64,000 nt of DNA from Gemmatimonadota bacterium (GCA_022710485.1 JAKLGU010000009.1:1-64000); one strand, 5' to 3'; numbered from the stretch's first letter, positions 35,171 through 44,073 are shown. Numbers and translations are program-made. Notes: a model not told the origin generated them from the sequence alone.

Positions 35171-36199
35171 ATGCGAGCCAGAATCGCCTTCTCGTTCCTC
35201 CTCCTCGGCATCGCCGCCTGCGGCGACAAGTCCCCGCCCCCGCCGCCCGCCCCGCCGGTCGCGCTGTCGGTGCTCGCCACCGTCGGCGACAGCGCCTCGA
35301 CCATCGAGGGAATCGCCGTAGTTGGCGGGCGGCTCTTCGTCTGCGACTGGAAGGATGGGACGATCTACCGGATCGACCCCGCCGACCCGGCGCCTGTGGC
35401 CGTGGGGGCACTCCCGATTGCGCCGGGTACCATTGTACTCGGCATCACGGCCGACGCACCGGGCAACCTGTACTTCGCGGTGCCGGAACCGGGCGTCATC
35501 TACCGGGTGGCGGCAGGCCGCCTCGGGGCCGCGGACTTCAACCCGAAGAAGGATGCCAAGGTCTTCGCCACCGGGGCGCTGGGCGCCAACGCGATGGCCT
35601 TCGACCGCGCCGCCGGTCACCTCTGGATCACCGGTGGCCCGAGCGGCAACCTCTACCACGTCGGCCCGGAGGGCGGCGCCGTGGCGGTCGCCGCGAGCGG
35701 GTACGCAACGATGGCCGCCGACACGACCATGCCGGTGCGGGTGTATGTCGTCAACGGCATCGCGATCGACAGCAACGGCGTGATTTACACTGCCAACACC
35801 GGCACCGGGGAAATCACCCGGATCCTCATCGGCGCCGGCTACACTCCCGCCTCGACCACGACATTCGCCCGTGATCCCCGCCTGGTCGGCGCCGACGGGC
35901 TCTCCATGGACGGCCAGGGCAACCTCTGGGTGGACGCCAACTTCAGGAACACGCTGGCTCGCGTCGGCCCCGACGGCAGGGTGACCATCGTGGCTTCGAG
36001 CACCCCAGACGGGAACTACGCCGACTCCACGATGGTGCCCGACTACCCGCAGACCGGCGCGGGAAACGCCCTCCGGTTCCCGGCGGAGATGACGCGGATC
36101 GGAAACACGATGTACATCGCCAACCTCAACTTCCCGATCGGCGCCAACACCGGCCAGCCGGTCAAGGGTGCCACGGTGGCGGCGGTGACGCTCCCCTGA
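35171..36199 (+). CDS. Beta-propeller (SMP-30/NHL-like) lipoprotein
   Basis: 342 residues. Lipobox GIAAC (Cys17), a Pro-rich linker, then repeated beta-blades: IEGIAVVGGRLFVCDWKDGTIYRID, LGITADAPGNLYFAVPEPG, VNGIAIDSNGVIYTANTG and DGLSMDGQGNLWVDANF. Each has the G-x-L-x-V/A-D/N pattern of SMP-30/NHL propellers. Lactonase-like or purely binding role is possible. It follows the transport ATPase by 14 bases, but it does not look like a molybdate-binding protein. Confidence 0.82.
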   Translation: MRARIAFSFLLLGIAACGDKSPPPPPAPPVALSVLATVGDSASTIEGIAVVGGRLFVCDWKDGTIYRIDPADPAPVAVGALPIAPGTIVLGITADAPGNLYFAVPEPGVIYRVAAGRLGAADFNPKKDAKVFATGALGANAMAFDRAAGHLWITGGPSGNLYHVGPEGGAVAVAASGYATMAADTTMPVRVYVVNGIAIDSNGVIYTANTGTGEITRILIGAGYTPASTTTFARDPRLVGADGLSMDGQGNLWVDANFRNTLARVGPDGRVTIVASSTPDGNYADSTMVPDYPQTGAGNALRFPAEMTRIGNTMYIANLNFPIGANTGQPVKGATVAAVTLP

Positions 36200-36203
36200 C
36201 CAG

Positions 36204-37385
36204 GTGACCACCCGCTTCCTGCACGTCGACCTTGACGCCTTCTTCGTGGAGGTCTGCCGCCAGCTCCGTCCGGAGCTTCGCGCGGTGGACCTCCTCGTCG
36301 TCGGGGGGGACCCGAAGGGACGTGGAGTGGTGCAGTCGGCGTCGTACGGCGCGCGAGCCTTCGGCGTGCGGGCGGGGATGGCGTCGGCCGAGGCGGCGCG
36401 CCGCTGTCCCGGCGCCGTCTTCGTCCGCACCGCGTTCGACGACTATCGCCGCGCCTCCCGCGCGGTGCGCCAGGTCCTGCAGGAGTTCTCGCCGCTCGTC
36501 GTGATGGCGTCCCTCGACGAGGGCTACCTCGATTTTTCGGGCACCGACCGGCTCCATCCGGTGTCGCTGCTCCCGGTGGCGGAGCGGCTCCGCGACCGCG
36601 TGCGGGACGAGGCGGGGCTCGACTGCAGCATCGGGATCGGGCCGAACCGCATGATCGCCAAGCTCGCTTCCGATGCCGCCAAGCCGCGGGGGCTGATGGA
36701 AGTGCGGGAGGGGTGGGAGGAGGGATTCGTGGCGGGCCTGCCCCTCAAGGCGCTTCCGGGCGTCGGGCCAAGGACCGCGAGCCGTCTCGAGTCGCTCGGA
36801 CTCACCGAAGTGTGGCAGGTGCAGGCCCGGCCGATCGCCGAACTGGAGAGGATCCTCGGACCGGACGCCAAGGCCTTGAAGCGGCGCGCCCACGGCCACG
36901 GGGGCCGGGTGCTCCGGGCACGCCAGGAGACGAAGTCGGTGAGCCGAGAGACCACCCTCGAGAAGGACACCGCCGACCCTGCCAAACTCGAGCGGATCCT
37001 GCTTCGGCTGTCGGCCCACGTGGCGAGCCAGCTCCGCGGCGAAGGGCTGGCGGCGCGGACCGTGACCCTCAAGCTCCGCCACGGTGACTTCGTCACGATC
37101 ACAAGGAGCCTGACGCTGCCGGCCGCCACGGACCTCGATGCGGACATCCTGGGAGCCGCCCGGGGGCTGCTGAGGACCGCGTTCGAGGAGGTGCGGCGGC
37201 GAGGCCGGGGGGTGCGGCTGGTGGGGGTGGCGGCGACCAATCTGGTGGAGGCTCCAGGTGCCGATCTGTTCGAGGCCCCCGAGCGAACGAAGCTCCGGCA
37301 GCTGACCTCGGCCGTGGACCGGGTCCGGGAACGATTCGGGTTTGACGCGGCGCAGCCAGGCAGCCTCGTGAAGAAGCCCAAATGA
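36204..37385 (+). CDS. dinB: DNA polymerase IV (Y-family)
   Basis: 393 residues. Catalytic acidic residues in LHVDLDAFF (N-terminus) and in SLDEGYLDF (near residue 103), palm/finger SASYGARAFGVRAGM, the helix-hairpin-helix LPGVGPRTASRLESLG, and a little-finger domain at the end. Error-prone lesion bypass. GTG start, four bases after the propeller gene. No LexA-like box was seen upstream. The C-terminus lacks an obvious beta-clamp motif. Confidence 0.92.
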   Translation: MTTRFLHVDLDAFFVEVCRQLRPELRAVDLLVVGGDPKGRGVVQSASYGARAFGVRAGMASAEAARRCPGAVFVRTAFDDYRRASRAVRQVLQEFSPLVVMASLDEGYLDFSGTDRLHPVSLLPVAERLRDRVRDEAGLDCSIGIGPNRMIAKLASDAAKPRGLMEVREGWEEGFVAGLPLKALPGVGPRTASRLESLGLTEVWQVQARPIAELERILGPDAKALKRRAHGHGGRVLRARQETKSVSRETTLEKDTADPAKLERILLRLSAHVASQLRGEGLAARTVTLKLRHGDFVTITRSLTLPAATDLDADILGAARGLLRTAFEEVRRRGRGVRLVGVAATNLVEAPGADLFEAPERTKLRQLTSAVDRVRERFGFDAAQPGSLVKKPK

Positions 37386-37397
37386 GTTCTTCGCGTC

Positions 37398-37461
37398 CTT
37401 TGCGGTTCTTTCCGCCTTTGCGGTAAAAGCTCTTACCGCGAAGGCGCAAAGAGCCGCGAAG
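37398..37461. repeat. Nested inverted repeat (TTTGCGG family) after dinB
   Basis: Inner arms GCCTTTGCGGTAA (37414-37426) and TTACCGCGAAGGC (37433-37445) pair with one G-T wobble. Outer arms CTTTGCGG (37398-37405) and CCGCGAAG (37454-37461) extend the structure. The word CTTTGCG recurs, as in the common dispersed bacterial repeats of the type CTTTGCGCCTTTGCGGT. Likely terminator of the dinB operon. Confidence 0.8.
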
Positions 37462-37491
37462 CCCCTCCCGACCCCAGACACCTTGTTTTTC

Positions 37492-37519
37492 TTGGTCCGC
37501 CTCCCCAACTTGCTATACG
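37492..37519 (+). promoter_or_regulatory. Promoter of the TetR/acyl-CoA dehydrogenase genes
   Basis: TTGGTC (37492-37497), 16-bp spacer, TATACG (37514-37519). The -10 box lies inside the palindromic operator, which is how a TetR repressor blocks its own promoter. Confidence 0.5.
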
Positions 37520-37529
37520 TAAAGCAAGT
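37508..37529. promoter_or_regulatory. TetR-type operator palindrome
   Basis: 22-bp palindrome ACTTGCT-A-TACGTA-A-AGCAAGT with a single unmatched pair (37515/37522). It lies 16 bases before the TetR start and over the -10 box. Size and placement fit autoregulation by the TetR protein encoded next. Confidence 0.75.
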
Positions 37530-37545
37530 GCCAGTGGGAGGTGTC

Positions 37546-38214
37546 ATGGTCGCTGCTGCCCCTCAATTGTTCGAGCCCAACCGCCCCGGCTCCCGGACCA
37601 CCCGAGAGGCGGTGCTCGATGCCGCCGAGCGGCTCTTCGCCGAGCGGGGGTTCGAGGCCACCAGCCTCACCGATGTCGGCGCGGCCGCCGGGGTCTCCCG
37701 CGGCACGCCGGGCTACTTCTTCGGCTCCAAGGCCGACCTCTACCGGGCCGTCCTGGAGCGCTGCTTTTCCGAGGTTCGATCCGCGGTCCGGAGTGGCCGC
37801 GAGCGGGCGCTCGCCAGCGGCGAGCCGCGGGAAACGGTGCTCGCCGGGGTCGTCTCCGAGTATTTCGACTTCATCACCGCCAACCCGAACTTCGTGCGCC
37901 TCATCGAGTGGGAGGCGCTGACGGGGGGCCGCACGCTGCAGGACGTCCCTCCGCACGTCGAGGCCGCCCAGGAAGCGCTGGCGGCCCTGACCGACGAGGT
38001 GGCGCTCGATGCCGCGCACCCCGAGGAGGCGGCGCAGCTCCTCCTGAGCGTGATCGGCCTCTGCTGGTTCCCGCTGGTCCACTCCGGGACGATGCTCCGC
38101 GCCATGGGCATCGACGCCGCGGATCCCTCATTTCTCCAGGCGCGCAAGCGCCACGTGATCGACCTCGTGCTCTCGGGCACGCTGGGCCGGTCCCAATCCC
38201 GACTCCCTAGCTGA
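37546..38214 (+). CDS. TetR-family transcriptional regulator
   Basis: 222 residues. The N-terminal helix-turn-helix (TREAVLDAAERLFAERGFEATSLTDVGAAAGVSRGTPGYFFGSKADLY) is clearly TetR; the rest is a helical ligand domain. The ATG at 37546 has GGGAGG upstream. It is 13 bases before an acyl-CoA dehydrogenase gene, so its ligand may be an acyl-CoA or fatty acid and its target the shared promoter at 37492-37529. Confidence 0.9.
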   Translation: MVAAAPQLFEPNRPGSRTTREAVLDAAERLFAERGFEATSLTDVGAAAGVSRGTPGYFFGSKADLYRAVLERCFSEVRSAVRSGRERALASGEPRETVLAGVVSEYFDFITANPNFVRLIEWEALTGGRTLQDVPPHVEAAQEALAALTDEVALDAAHPEEAAQLLLSVIGLCWFPLVHSGTMLRAMGIDAADPSFLQARKRHVIDLVLSGTLGRSQSRLPS

Positions 38215-38227
38215 GCGTGAGACCGAT

Positions 38228-40084
38228 ATGACAACCGCCATCAAGCAGCCGACGCACGCCGACCTCGCGCCGAAGACGACCGAGCAGGAAGCTCGCGACG
38301 TCGCCGAGGCCGCACGCGAGCAGGAGTGGCAGTCGCGGAGCTTCGTCCGCGAGCTCTTCGAGGGGGATTTCGACCTCGACCTGATCCACCCCTTCCCGGA
38401 GCCCGACCCGGCCGACCTGGCCAGGGCCAAGCCGTTCATGGAGCGGCTGGAGAAGTTCATGCGGGACAAGGTGGACAGCGACAAGATCGACCGCGAGGGC
38501 AAGATTCCGCCCGAGATCATCGAGGAACTCCGGCAGATGGGCGCCTTCGGCATCAAGATCGCCCCGGAGTACGGCGGCATGGGGCTGAGCCAGTACAGCT
38601 ACACCAAGGCGATCAGCCTGGTGACCAGCAACGACGGCAGCATGACGGCGCTCCTTTCCGCAGCCCAGTCCATCGGCGTGCCGGTGCCGCTCAAGCTCTT
38701 CGGCACCGACGCACAGAAGAAGAAGTACCTCCCGCGGCTCGCCAAGGGCGCCATCTCGGCGTTCGCCCTGACCGAGCGCGGCGTCGGCTCCGATCCCGCG
38801 GGCGTGGCCACGACCGCCGTGCTGTCGCCGGACGGCACCCACTACATCCTCAACGGCGAGAAGCTCTGGTGCACCAACGGCACCATCGCCGAGCTGATGG
38901 TGGTCATGGCCCGCACCGGCAAGAAGATCAGCGCCTTCATCGTCGAGGCCGACTGGCCGGGCGTCGAGGTGGTCGAGCGGCTCCACTTCATGGGGCTCAA
39001 GGCCATCGAGAACGGGGTGATCCGCTTCACCAACGTGAAGGTGCCGGTGGAGAACATCATCTGGGGGGAGGGCAAGGGCCTCAAGCTCGCCCTGGTGACG
39101 CTCAACACCGGACGGCTCACGCTGCCGGCCTCCTGCGCCGCGGGCGCCAAGCGCTCGCTGGAGATCGCCCGCATCTGGGCCGCGGAGCGCCAGCAGTGGG
39201 GCGCGCCGATCGGCAAGCACGACGCCGTGGCCCAGAAGCTCGGGCGCATGGCGGCCGACACCTTCGCCATGGACTCGGTGAGCGACCTCGCCTCGCTCAT
39301 GGCCGACCGCGGCACCGTGGACATCCGCCTCGAGGCCGCCATGGCCAAGATGTGGAACTCCGAGGTCGGCTGGCGGATCGTGGACGACCTGCTGCAGATC
39401 AAGGGCGGGCGCGGCTACGAGACGGCCGACAGCCTTCGGAGCCGGGGCGAGCGCCCCGATCCGGTCGAGCGCATGATGCGCGACTACCGCATCAACCTGA
39501 TCTTCGAGGGTTCGAGCGAAATCATGCGCCTCTTCATCGCCCGTGAGGCAGTGGACACCCACCTGAAGGTGGCCGGCGCCCTCATCGACCCGAAGTCTTC
39601 CGCGGGCACCAAGGTCAAGGCGCTCTTCGGCGCCGGCGCCTTCTACGCCCTCTGGTATCCCAAGCTCTGGGTCGGGTTCAAGGGCCGCTTCGGTTACGGC
39701 GCCTTCGGGCCGCTGGCCACGCACCTCCGGTTCGCGGAGCGGCGGTCGCGGAAGCTGGCGCGGACCCTCTTCCACGCCATGGTCCGGTTCGGTCCCAAGC
39801 TCGAGAAGCGGCAGGCCGTCCTCGGGCGCCTGGTCGAGATCGGCGCGGAGCTCTTTGCCATCTCGGCCACGATCAGCCGGGCGCAGGCGATGGTCAAGAA
39901 GAACCCGGCCGACCGCTCGCCCATCGAGCTGGCCGACGCCTTTGCGCGGAACGCCCGCCGCCGGATCGATGAGCGCTTCGCCGCCGTCTTCGATAACGAG
40001 GACGTGGTCAACTACGCGATCGCGCAGCAGACCACCGCCGGGAAGTTCGCGTGGGTGGAATCCGGCATGGTGCGGGAGAAGTAG
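38228..40084 (+). CDS. Acyl-CoA dehydrogenase, long form
   Basis: 618 residues, longer than the usual 380-400 because of a C-terminal helical extension as in VLCAD/ACAD9 and FadE-like enzymes. FAD-binding FALTERGVGSD, LNGEKLWCTNG and the catalytic Glu in IFEGSSEIMRLF are visible. Oxidises acyl-CoA at the alpha-beta bond in fatty acid breakdown, with electrons passed to ETF. Likely cotranscribed with the TetR gene and controlled by it. Confidence 0.9.
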   Translation: MTTAIKQPTHADLAPKTTEQEARDVAEAAREQEWQSRSFVRELFEGDFDLDLIHPFPEPDPADLARAKPFMERLEKFMRDKVDSDKIDREGKIPPEIIEELRQMGAFGIKIAPEYGGMGLSQYSYTKAISLVTSNDGSMTALLSAAQSIGVPVPLKLFGTDAQKKKYLPRLAKGAISAFALTERGVGSDPAGVATTAVLSPDGTHYILNGEKLWCTNGTIAELMVVMARTGKKISAFIVEADWPGVEVVERLHFMGLKAIENGVIRFTNVKVPVENIIWGEGKGLKLALVTLNTGRLTLPASCAAGAKRSLEIARIWAAERQQWGAPIGKHDAVAQKLGRMAADTFAMDSVSDLASLMADRGTVDIRLEAAMAKMWNSEVGWRIVDDLLQIKGGRGYETADSLRSRGERPDPVERMMRDYRINLIFEGSSEIMRLFIAREAVDTHLKVAGALIDPKSSAGTKVKALFGAGAFYALWYPKLWVGFKGRFGYGAFGPLATHLRFAERRSRKLARTLFHAMVRFGPKLEKRQAVLGRLVEIGAELFAISATISRAQAMVKKNPADRSPIELADAFARNARRRIDERFAAVFDNEDVVNYAIAQQTTAGKFAWVESGMVREK

Positions 40085-40085
40085 G

Positions 40086-40481
40086 ATGGCGACCCCCGAG
40101 GGCCGGTCCCTCCCGTTCGTCGGTCCGGAGCACGTGGACGTGGCCGTGCTCGAGACCTTCCCGTACGAGGGGCCGGCGCAGGAGATCGTCACCAGCACCG
40201 ACGAGTTCAGCGCCGTCTGCCCCTACAGCGGGCTGCCCGACTTCGCGACGCTGACGGTCACCTACGTGCCCGGAAAGTCGTGCATCGAGCTGAAGAGCCT
40301 CAAGTACTACGTCACGAGCTACCGCAACGTGGGGATCTTCCAGGAGCACGCCACGGCCAGGATCGCGGAGGACCTCTTCAAGGTGCTCTCCCCGGCCCGC
40401 CTCACGGTGGAAACGGTCTACAACGTCCGCGGGGGGTTCCTGACGACCTGCACGGTGACGCTGCCGACGCCTTCCCGGTAG
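40086..40481 (+). CDS. queF: preQ0 reductase QueF (short type)
   Basis: 131 residues, single-domain QueF. The catalytic Cys45 in SAVCPYSGLPD and Asp52 sit in the family motif, followed by CIELKSLKYYVTSYRN (NADPH/substrate region) and FQEHA. Reduces 7-cyano-7-deazaguanine to preQ1 for queuosine in tRNA. It begins one base after the acyl-CoA dehydrogenase stop, which looks like chance operon packing. Other queuosine genes, queC and queE, are 15 kb away. Confidence 0.93.
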   Translation: MATPEGRSLPFVGPEHVDVAVLETFPYEGPAQEIVTSTDEFSAVCPYSGLPDFATLTVTYVPGKSCIELKSLKYYVTSYRNVGIFQEHATARIAEDLFKVLSPARLTVETVYNVRGGFLTTCTVTLPTPSR

Positions 40482-40557
40482 CCGTTCCTCCGGATCGACT
40501 CCCCTAGCCCTTTCGGCCGACCCGCGTAGGTTGACGCGGTCGGTCGAAGGGAGGGGT

Positions 40558-43347
40558 GTGCCGGACCTCATCACCCGCATCGCCGCGGCGCTCGAAGGGC
40601 GCTACACGATCCTCCGTGAGCTCGGGCACGGAGGCATGGCCGTGGTGTTCCTGGCCGACGACCTCCGGCACGGCCGTAAGGTCGCCGTGAAGGTCGTCCG
40701 CCCCGAGGTGCTCGCCGCGCTCGGTCCGGAACGGTTCGCGCGCGAAATCAGCTTCGCCGCCCGGCTCTCCCATCCCCATATCCTCCCGCTGTTCGACTCC
40801 GGCGTCGCCGACGGCCTGGCATTCTTCGTGATGCCGTTCGCCACGGGCGAGTCGCTTCGCGAACGGCTGGCTCGCGAGAAGCCGCTTCCCCTCGAAGAGG
40901 CGGTCAAGATCGCGCGGGACGTCGCCTCGGCGCTGTCCTACGCACATGCGCAGGGCATCATCCACCGCGACATCAAGCCCGAGAACATCCTCCTCGAAGG
41001 CGGCGAGGCGAGGGTGGCCGATTTCGGCATCGCCCGCGCGACCGCGGAGGCGGCGGACGACGTCATCACGACGAGCGGCCTGGTGGTTGGCACCCCCAGC
41101 TACATGAGCCCTGAACAGGCCGTCGGGTCCCGCGAGATCGACCCCCGGAGCGACCTCTACGCGCTGGGCACGGTGCTCTACGAGATGCTCACTGGCGAGC
41201 CTCCGTTCACCGGCGCCAACCCCCAGGCCATCATGGCCCGGCAGGCGCACGACACCCCGACCCCCGTTGCGCTCCTGCGGCCGGCCGTACCCCCCGCCCT
41301 CGCCGACCTGATCCACCAGATGCTGGGCAAGCTGCCGGTGGACCGGCCGGCCGACGCCGCCGAGGTGCTTCGCGCCCTGCAACCGGCCGCGATGCTCACG
41401 CCCCTGCCGGCCGCGTCGGTACACGGCCGGAGCCGGCGAGGCCTGTTCGTGATCGGCGGCCTCGTGGCGGGGGCCGCCCTTGTGTGGGCGACATACCACC
41501 CGTTTCGGGACCGCGCGGACGCCAGCAGGGTTGGAGTCCTGATCGCCCCTTCGAGCCCGGACGCTGCCGATTCCGCCCAGGCTGCCCGGATCGAGGGCGC
41601 GCTGGTGGCAGGCCTGACGTCCAGCGGGGTGATCAACGCCGCGGAACTCCGCGTCGCGCCTGGCGAGGCGCCGGCGCAAGCCGCCAGGGCGGCCGGGCTC
41701 CGTCGCTGGGTGGAGGGAACCGTCTTCGCGCAGGACTCGCTACGGCTCACGCTTGCGATCTGGACCCGTGATGGACTGACCGCCACGGTGCCGACCATCA
41801 CGATGGCACGCGGAGAGGCGGACTGGGCAGTGGGATACGAGGCCGCCCTCCGGCTGGTCGAGCAGTTGCTTCCCGCAGCGCTGCACCGCGTGCCCCTCCC
41901 GCTCGGACAAGGCCGGTCGCCCGCCGCGCGGGCGGCGTTCTTTCTGGGGGAGGATCAGTACCGTCGCGCTTCCTTCGAGGAGGCGATGGCCCACTACCGC
42001 GCCGCGCTCGAAGCAGACTCGACCTTCACCTACGCGGCACTCCGGGCGGCCCAGGCCGCCAGCTGGCTGAACAAGGCCGCGGAGGCCGCTGCACTGCTCG
42101 AATCGGCCGGGCCACGGCTCGATTCGCTCCCGCCGAAGTATGCCGCCTTCGCACGCGGCCTCCTCGCCTACCAGCAAGGGCACGCGGACACCGCCGTCGC
42201 CCGATTCAGGGCCGTGCTCGAGATCGACCCCGCATCCGTCGAGGGCTGGATGGCCCTCGGCGAGGTGTATGCGCACCTCCTCCCGCACGCGGGCTCCATC
42301 GATTCCCTGGCGGAACACGCCTTCGCCCAGGTCCGTCGACTCGATACCTCCTTCGCCCCCGCGCTCCCACACCTCATCGAGGCGGCGCTTCGACGCAAAG
42401 ACAGCTCGGCGGTCCGATTGCTCGACGAGTTCGCCGCGGGACGCCCCGACGACCGGGAACTGGAACGCCTCCGCTTGGCCACGGGATGTGCGCTTGGCGA
42501 CATGACATCGGTTGACTGGACGTCTGCAGCCTCCCGGGATCCGGCCCTGGTATTTGACGCCGTGCAGATCCTCACGGGGGGAGGGCTCCGACAAGTGGAG
42601 TGCGCACAGCTGGCCGCAGATGCACTCGGGGAGACAAATCCCTCGGATCCGCTGCGATTCGGCGCACTCGTGGCGCGCCAGGGCATTCTCGTGGCCCGGG
42701 GCGACGCGACCGGCGCGCGCAGGGTCGTCGAATCCGATTCCATGTTTCCGCTCGTGGCCCGACAGCTGTTCCTGACCCTGGATGTCCTCGCGGGGTCGCC
42801 GGACAGGGCCGCGGCGACGGCATTCGCGGCCAACACCTTGACCCGGCTCGCGAAGCAACCGGACGACGTGGGCGACGGTACGATTTGGCTTGCCGGTGCA
42901 TGGTCCGCGGAACTCGACAACGTCGGGACGACGGAAGCCATGCACCGGGCCGCCGTCCGGCGACACGGTCGCGAGTCGCCGTTGGCACGAAGCCTCGAAG
43001 GGCGCCTGGCCCTGGCGCGCAGCGACACTGCGGCAGCCATCGCCATTTTGGCCGCAAACGCTCCGGCAGCCCCGAAGCACCTGATACCGTCGATGCCCTG
43101 GCAATCGCTCGTCGCCGATCGGATTCTATTGGCGCAGCTCTACCTCGCGCGGCGCCTGCCTTACGAGGCCATCGAGACCGCGAGCGTCGTGGACGCACCG
43201 GCCGTCCTGGCCGACATCGTTTTCCTGCCCATGAGCCTGAGAATCCGCGCCGAAGCAGCAGACATGGTCGGCGATCAGCAACTGGCACGAGAGAGCCGGC
43301 AGAGGCTCGAGGCGCTGACAGGCGCCGGAAAGGCACTCGCACCGTAA
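40558..43347 (+). CDS. Ser/Thr protein kinase with membrane anchor and TPR-like tail
   Basis: 929 residues. Active-looking kinase domain: GHGGMAVVF loop (23-31), K45, HRDIKPEN (136-143), DFG (155-157), SPEQ (184-187). One membrane helix (about 295-312) leads to an extracytoplasmic C-terminal part with TPR-like repeats (about 450-640: RRASFEEAMAHYRAALEAD, DTAVARFRAVLEIDPASVEGW). The GTG at 40558 gives the usual short leader before the kinase fold. The gene is 27 bases upstream of four tiny genes and probably shares their transcript down to the terminator at 44081. Common Gemmatimonadota layout; target unknown. Confidence 0.9.
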   Translation: MPDLITRIAAALEGRYTILRELGHGGMAVVFLADDLRHGRKVAVKVVRPEVLAALGPERFAREISFAARLSHPHILPLFDSGVADGLAFFVMPFATGESLRERLAREKPLPLEEAVKIARDVASALSYAHAQGIIHRDIKPENILLEGGEARVADFGIARATAEAADDVITTSGLVVGTPSYMSPEQAVGSREIDPRSDLYALGTVLYEMLTGEPPFTGANPQAIMARQAHDTPTPVALLRPAVPPALADLIHQMLGKLPVDRPADAAEVLRALQPAAMLTPLPAASVHGRSRRGLFVIGGLVAGAALVWATYHPFRDRADASRVGVLIAPSSPDAADSAQAARIEGALVAGLTSSGVINAAELRVAPGEAPAQAARAAGLRRWVEGTVFAQDSLRLTLAIWTRDGLTATVPTITMARGEADWAVGYEAALRLVEQLLPAALHRVPLPLGQGRSPAARAAFFLGEDQYRRASFEEAMAHYRAALEADSTFTYAALRAAQAASWLNKAAEAAALLESAGPRLDSLPPKYAAFARGLLAYQQGHADTAVARFRAVLEIDPASVEGWMALGEVYAHLLPHAGSIDSLAEHAFAQVRRLDTSFAPALPHLIEAALRRKDSSAVRLLDEFAAGRPDDRELERLRLATGCALGDMTSVDWTSAASRDPALVFDAVQILTGGGLRQVECAQLAADALGETNPSDPLRFGALVARQGILVARGDATGARRVVESDSMFPLVARQLFLTLDVLAGSPDRAAATAFAANTLTRLAKQPDDVGDGTIWLAGAWSAELDNVGTTEAMHRAAVRRHGRESPLARSLEGRLALARSDTAAAIAILAANAPAAPKHLIPSMPWQSLVADRILLAQLYLARRLPYEAIETASVVDAPAVLADIVFLPMSLRIRAEAADMVGDQQLARESRQRLEALTGAGKALAP

Positions 43348-43374
43348 CGACCACCATCACCAAGGGAGGACCGC

Positions 43375-43623
43375 ATGGGTGGCTGGCAGGCAGACAAGAC
43401 CAGGGGGCCGCGCGCTCGTGATTGGAAGTGGACCTATGTCGCTCCATCGCCATGGACTGGGGGAATGTCCGGGCGCGGCGACGACGCGCGACTGGCGCAA
43501 TGGATGAAGGAGATGAGCGCGTGGGGACAGATCGTCGCCACAAAGTGCAAGGATCTCGAGGCCCGCGTGTCCGAACTCGAGGGCGAGCGTGACCGCCTCG
43601 CCAGCCCGAAAGGAGGCGCATGA
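43375..43623 (+). CDS. Small WKW-motif protein, copy 1 (unknown family)
   Basis: 82 residues, no signal peptide. Basic Trp-rich head with DWKW and SPW, then an amphipathic segment LAQWMKEMSAWG and a charged helical or coiled-coil tail (CKDLEARVSELEGERDRL). GGGAGGA lies before the ATG. It is homologous to the protein at 43738: shared WKW, PW, L-x-WM-x-EM-x-x-WG, KD and LE positions. I do not recognise the family. It is first of the duplicated pair of modules behind the Ser/Thr kinase. Confidence 0.8.
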   Translation: MGGWQADKTRGPRARDWKWTYVAPSPWTGGMSGRGDDARLAQWMKEMSAWGQIVATKCKDLEARVSELEGERDRLASPKGGA

Positions 43624-43706
43624 TGCCGATCACGCTGACGGGACCGCTGACGCGGCCGGCTGCATCCGAGGACCCGCCGCCGCCCCCACCACCGCCGTGG
43701 GACTGA
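43620..43706 (+). CDS. 28-residue polyproline-Trp peptide, copy 1
   Basis: Encodes 28 residues ending D-P(8)-W-D (Asp18, Pro19-26, Trp27). AAAGGAGG, a near-perfect ribosome site, lies a few bases before the ATG/ATG pair, and the first ATG overlaps the stop of the WKW gene. The Pro run uses mixed codons (CCG, CCC, CCA), so it is not a simple DNA repeat. A second peptide of exactly the same length and ending lies at 43987. No leader peptide for secretion is evident. Confidence 0.72.
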   Translation: MMPITLTGPLTRPAASEDPPPPPPPPWD

Positions 43707-43737
43707 CCTCAACCCCTCGATCAAGGAGATGAGATTC

Positions 43738-43965
43738 ATGGCAACCCGACGAGGACACTGGAGCAAGGTGCGGGGCAACTGGAAATGGGTGGGCCGGCTC
43801 CCTTGGCGCACCAGAGCGCGCAGCGAGGACATCCTCGATGTCGACGCGCTGAAGCTCTGGATGCATGAAATGGAGAAGTGGGGCACCCAGATGGCGGCCA
43901 AGCTGAAGGATACGACAGACCGCCTCGAGACCGCCGAGCGCAAACTGGCGCGCCACCGCCACTGA
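43738..43965 (+). CDS. Small WKW-motif protein, copy 2
   Basis: 75 residues. Basic Trp-rich head (HWSKVRGNWKWVGRLPW), then LKLWMHEMEKWGTQMAAKLKD and a helical tail with heptad-like spacing (TDRLETAERKL). Paralogue of the protein at 43375, diverged to about one third identity by eye while keeping the WKW and WM-x-EM-x-x-WG positions. AAGGAG nine bases before the ATG. It starts 31 bases after the first polyproline peptide. Confidence 0.8.
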   Translation: MATRRGHWSKVRGNWKWVGRLPWRTRARSEDILDVDALKLWMHEMEKWGTQMAAKLKDTTDRLETAERKLARHRH

Positions 43966-43986
43966 GAACACGAACCCGGAGCCACC

Positions 43987-44073
43987 ATGTCTCACATGAT
44001 GACGCACCAGCACATCGGCCTGGAACAGGCGATGAAAGACCCGCCACCACCCCCGCCCTCTCCCTGGAAGTAG
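43987..44073 (+). CDS. 28-residue polyproline-Trp peptide, copy 2
   Basis: 28 residues, Met/His-rich start (MSHMMTHQHIG), ending D-PPPPPP-S-P-W-K. Asp18 and Trp27 fall at the same positions as in the first peptide although the first 17 residues differ. CGGAG lies six bases upstream. The message ends just after it at a strong hairpin. Unknown function; the strict C-terminal pattern is the only clue. Confidence 0.72.
   Translation: MSHMMTHQHIGLEQAMKDPPPPPPSPWK

Noticed and set aside
43620..43706. Polyproline stretch as a simple DNA repeat
   Set aside because: The codons are mixed (CCG, CCC, CCA) and the second peptide keeps the protein pattern with different bases.
43375..44073. Toxin-antitoxin system for the small gene pairs
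   Set aside because: No toxin fold or membrane peptide; the polyproline peptides are hydrophilic and the pairs lie in a kinase operon. Not excluded, but unsupported.
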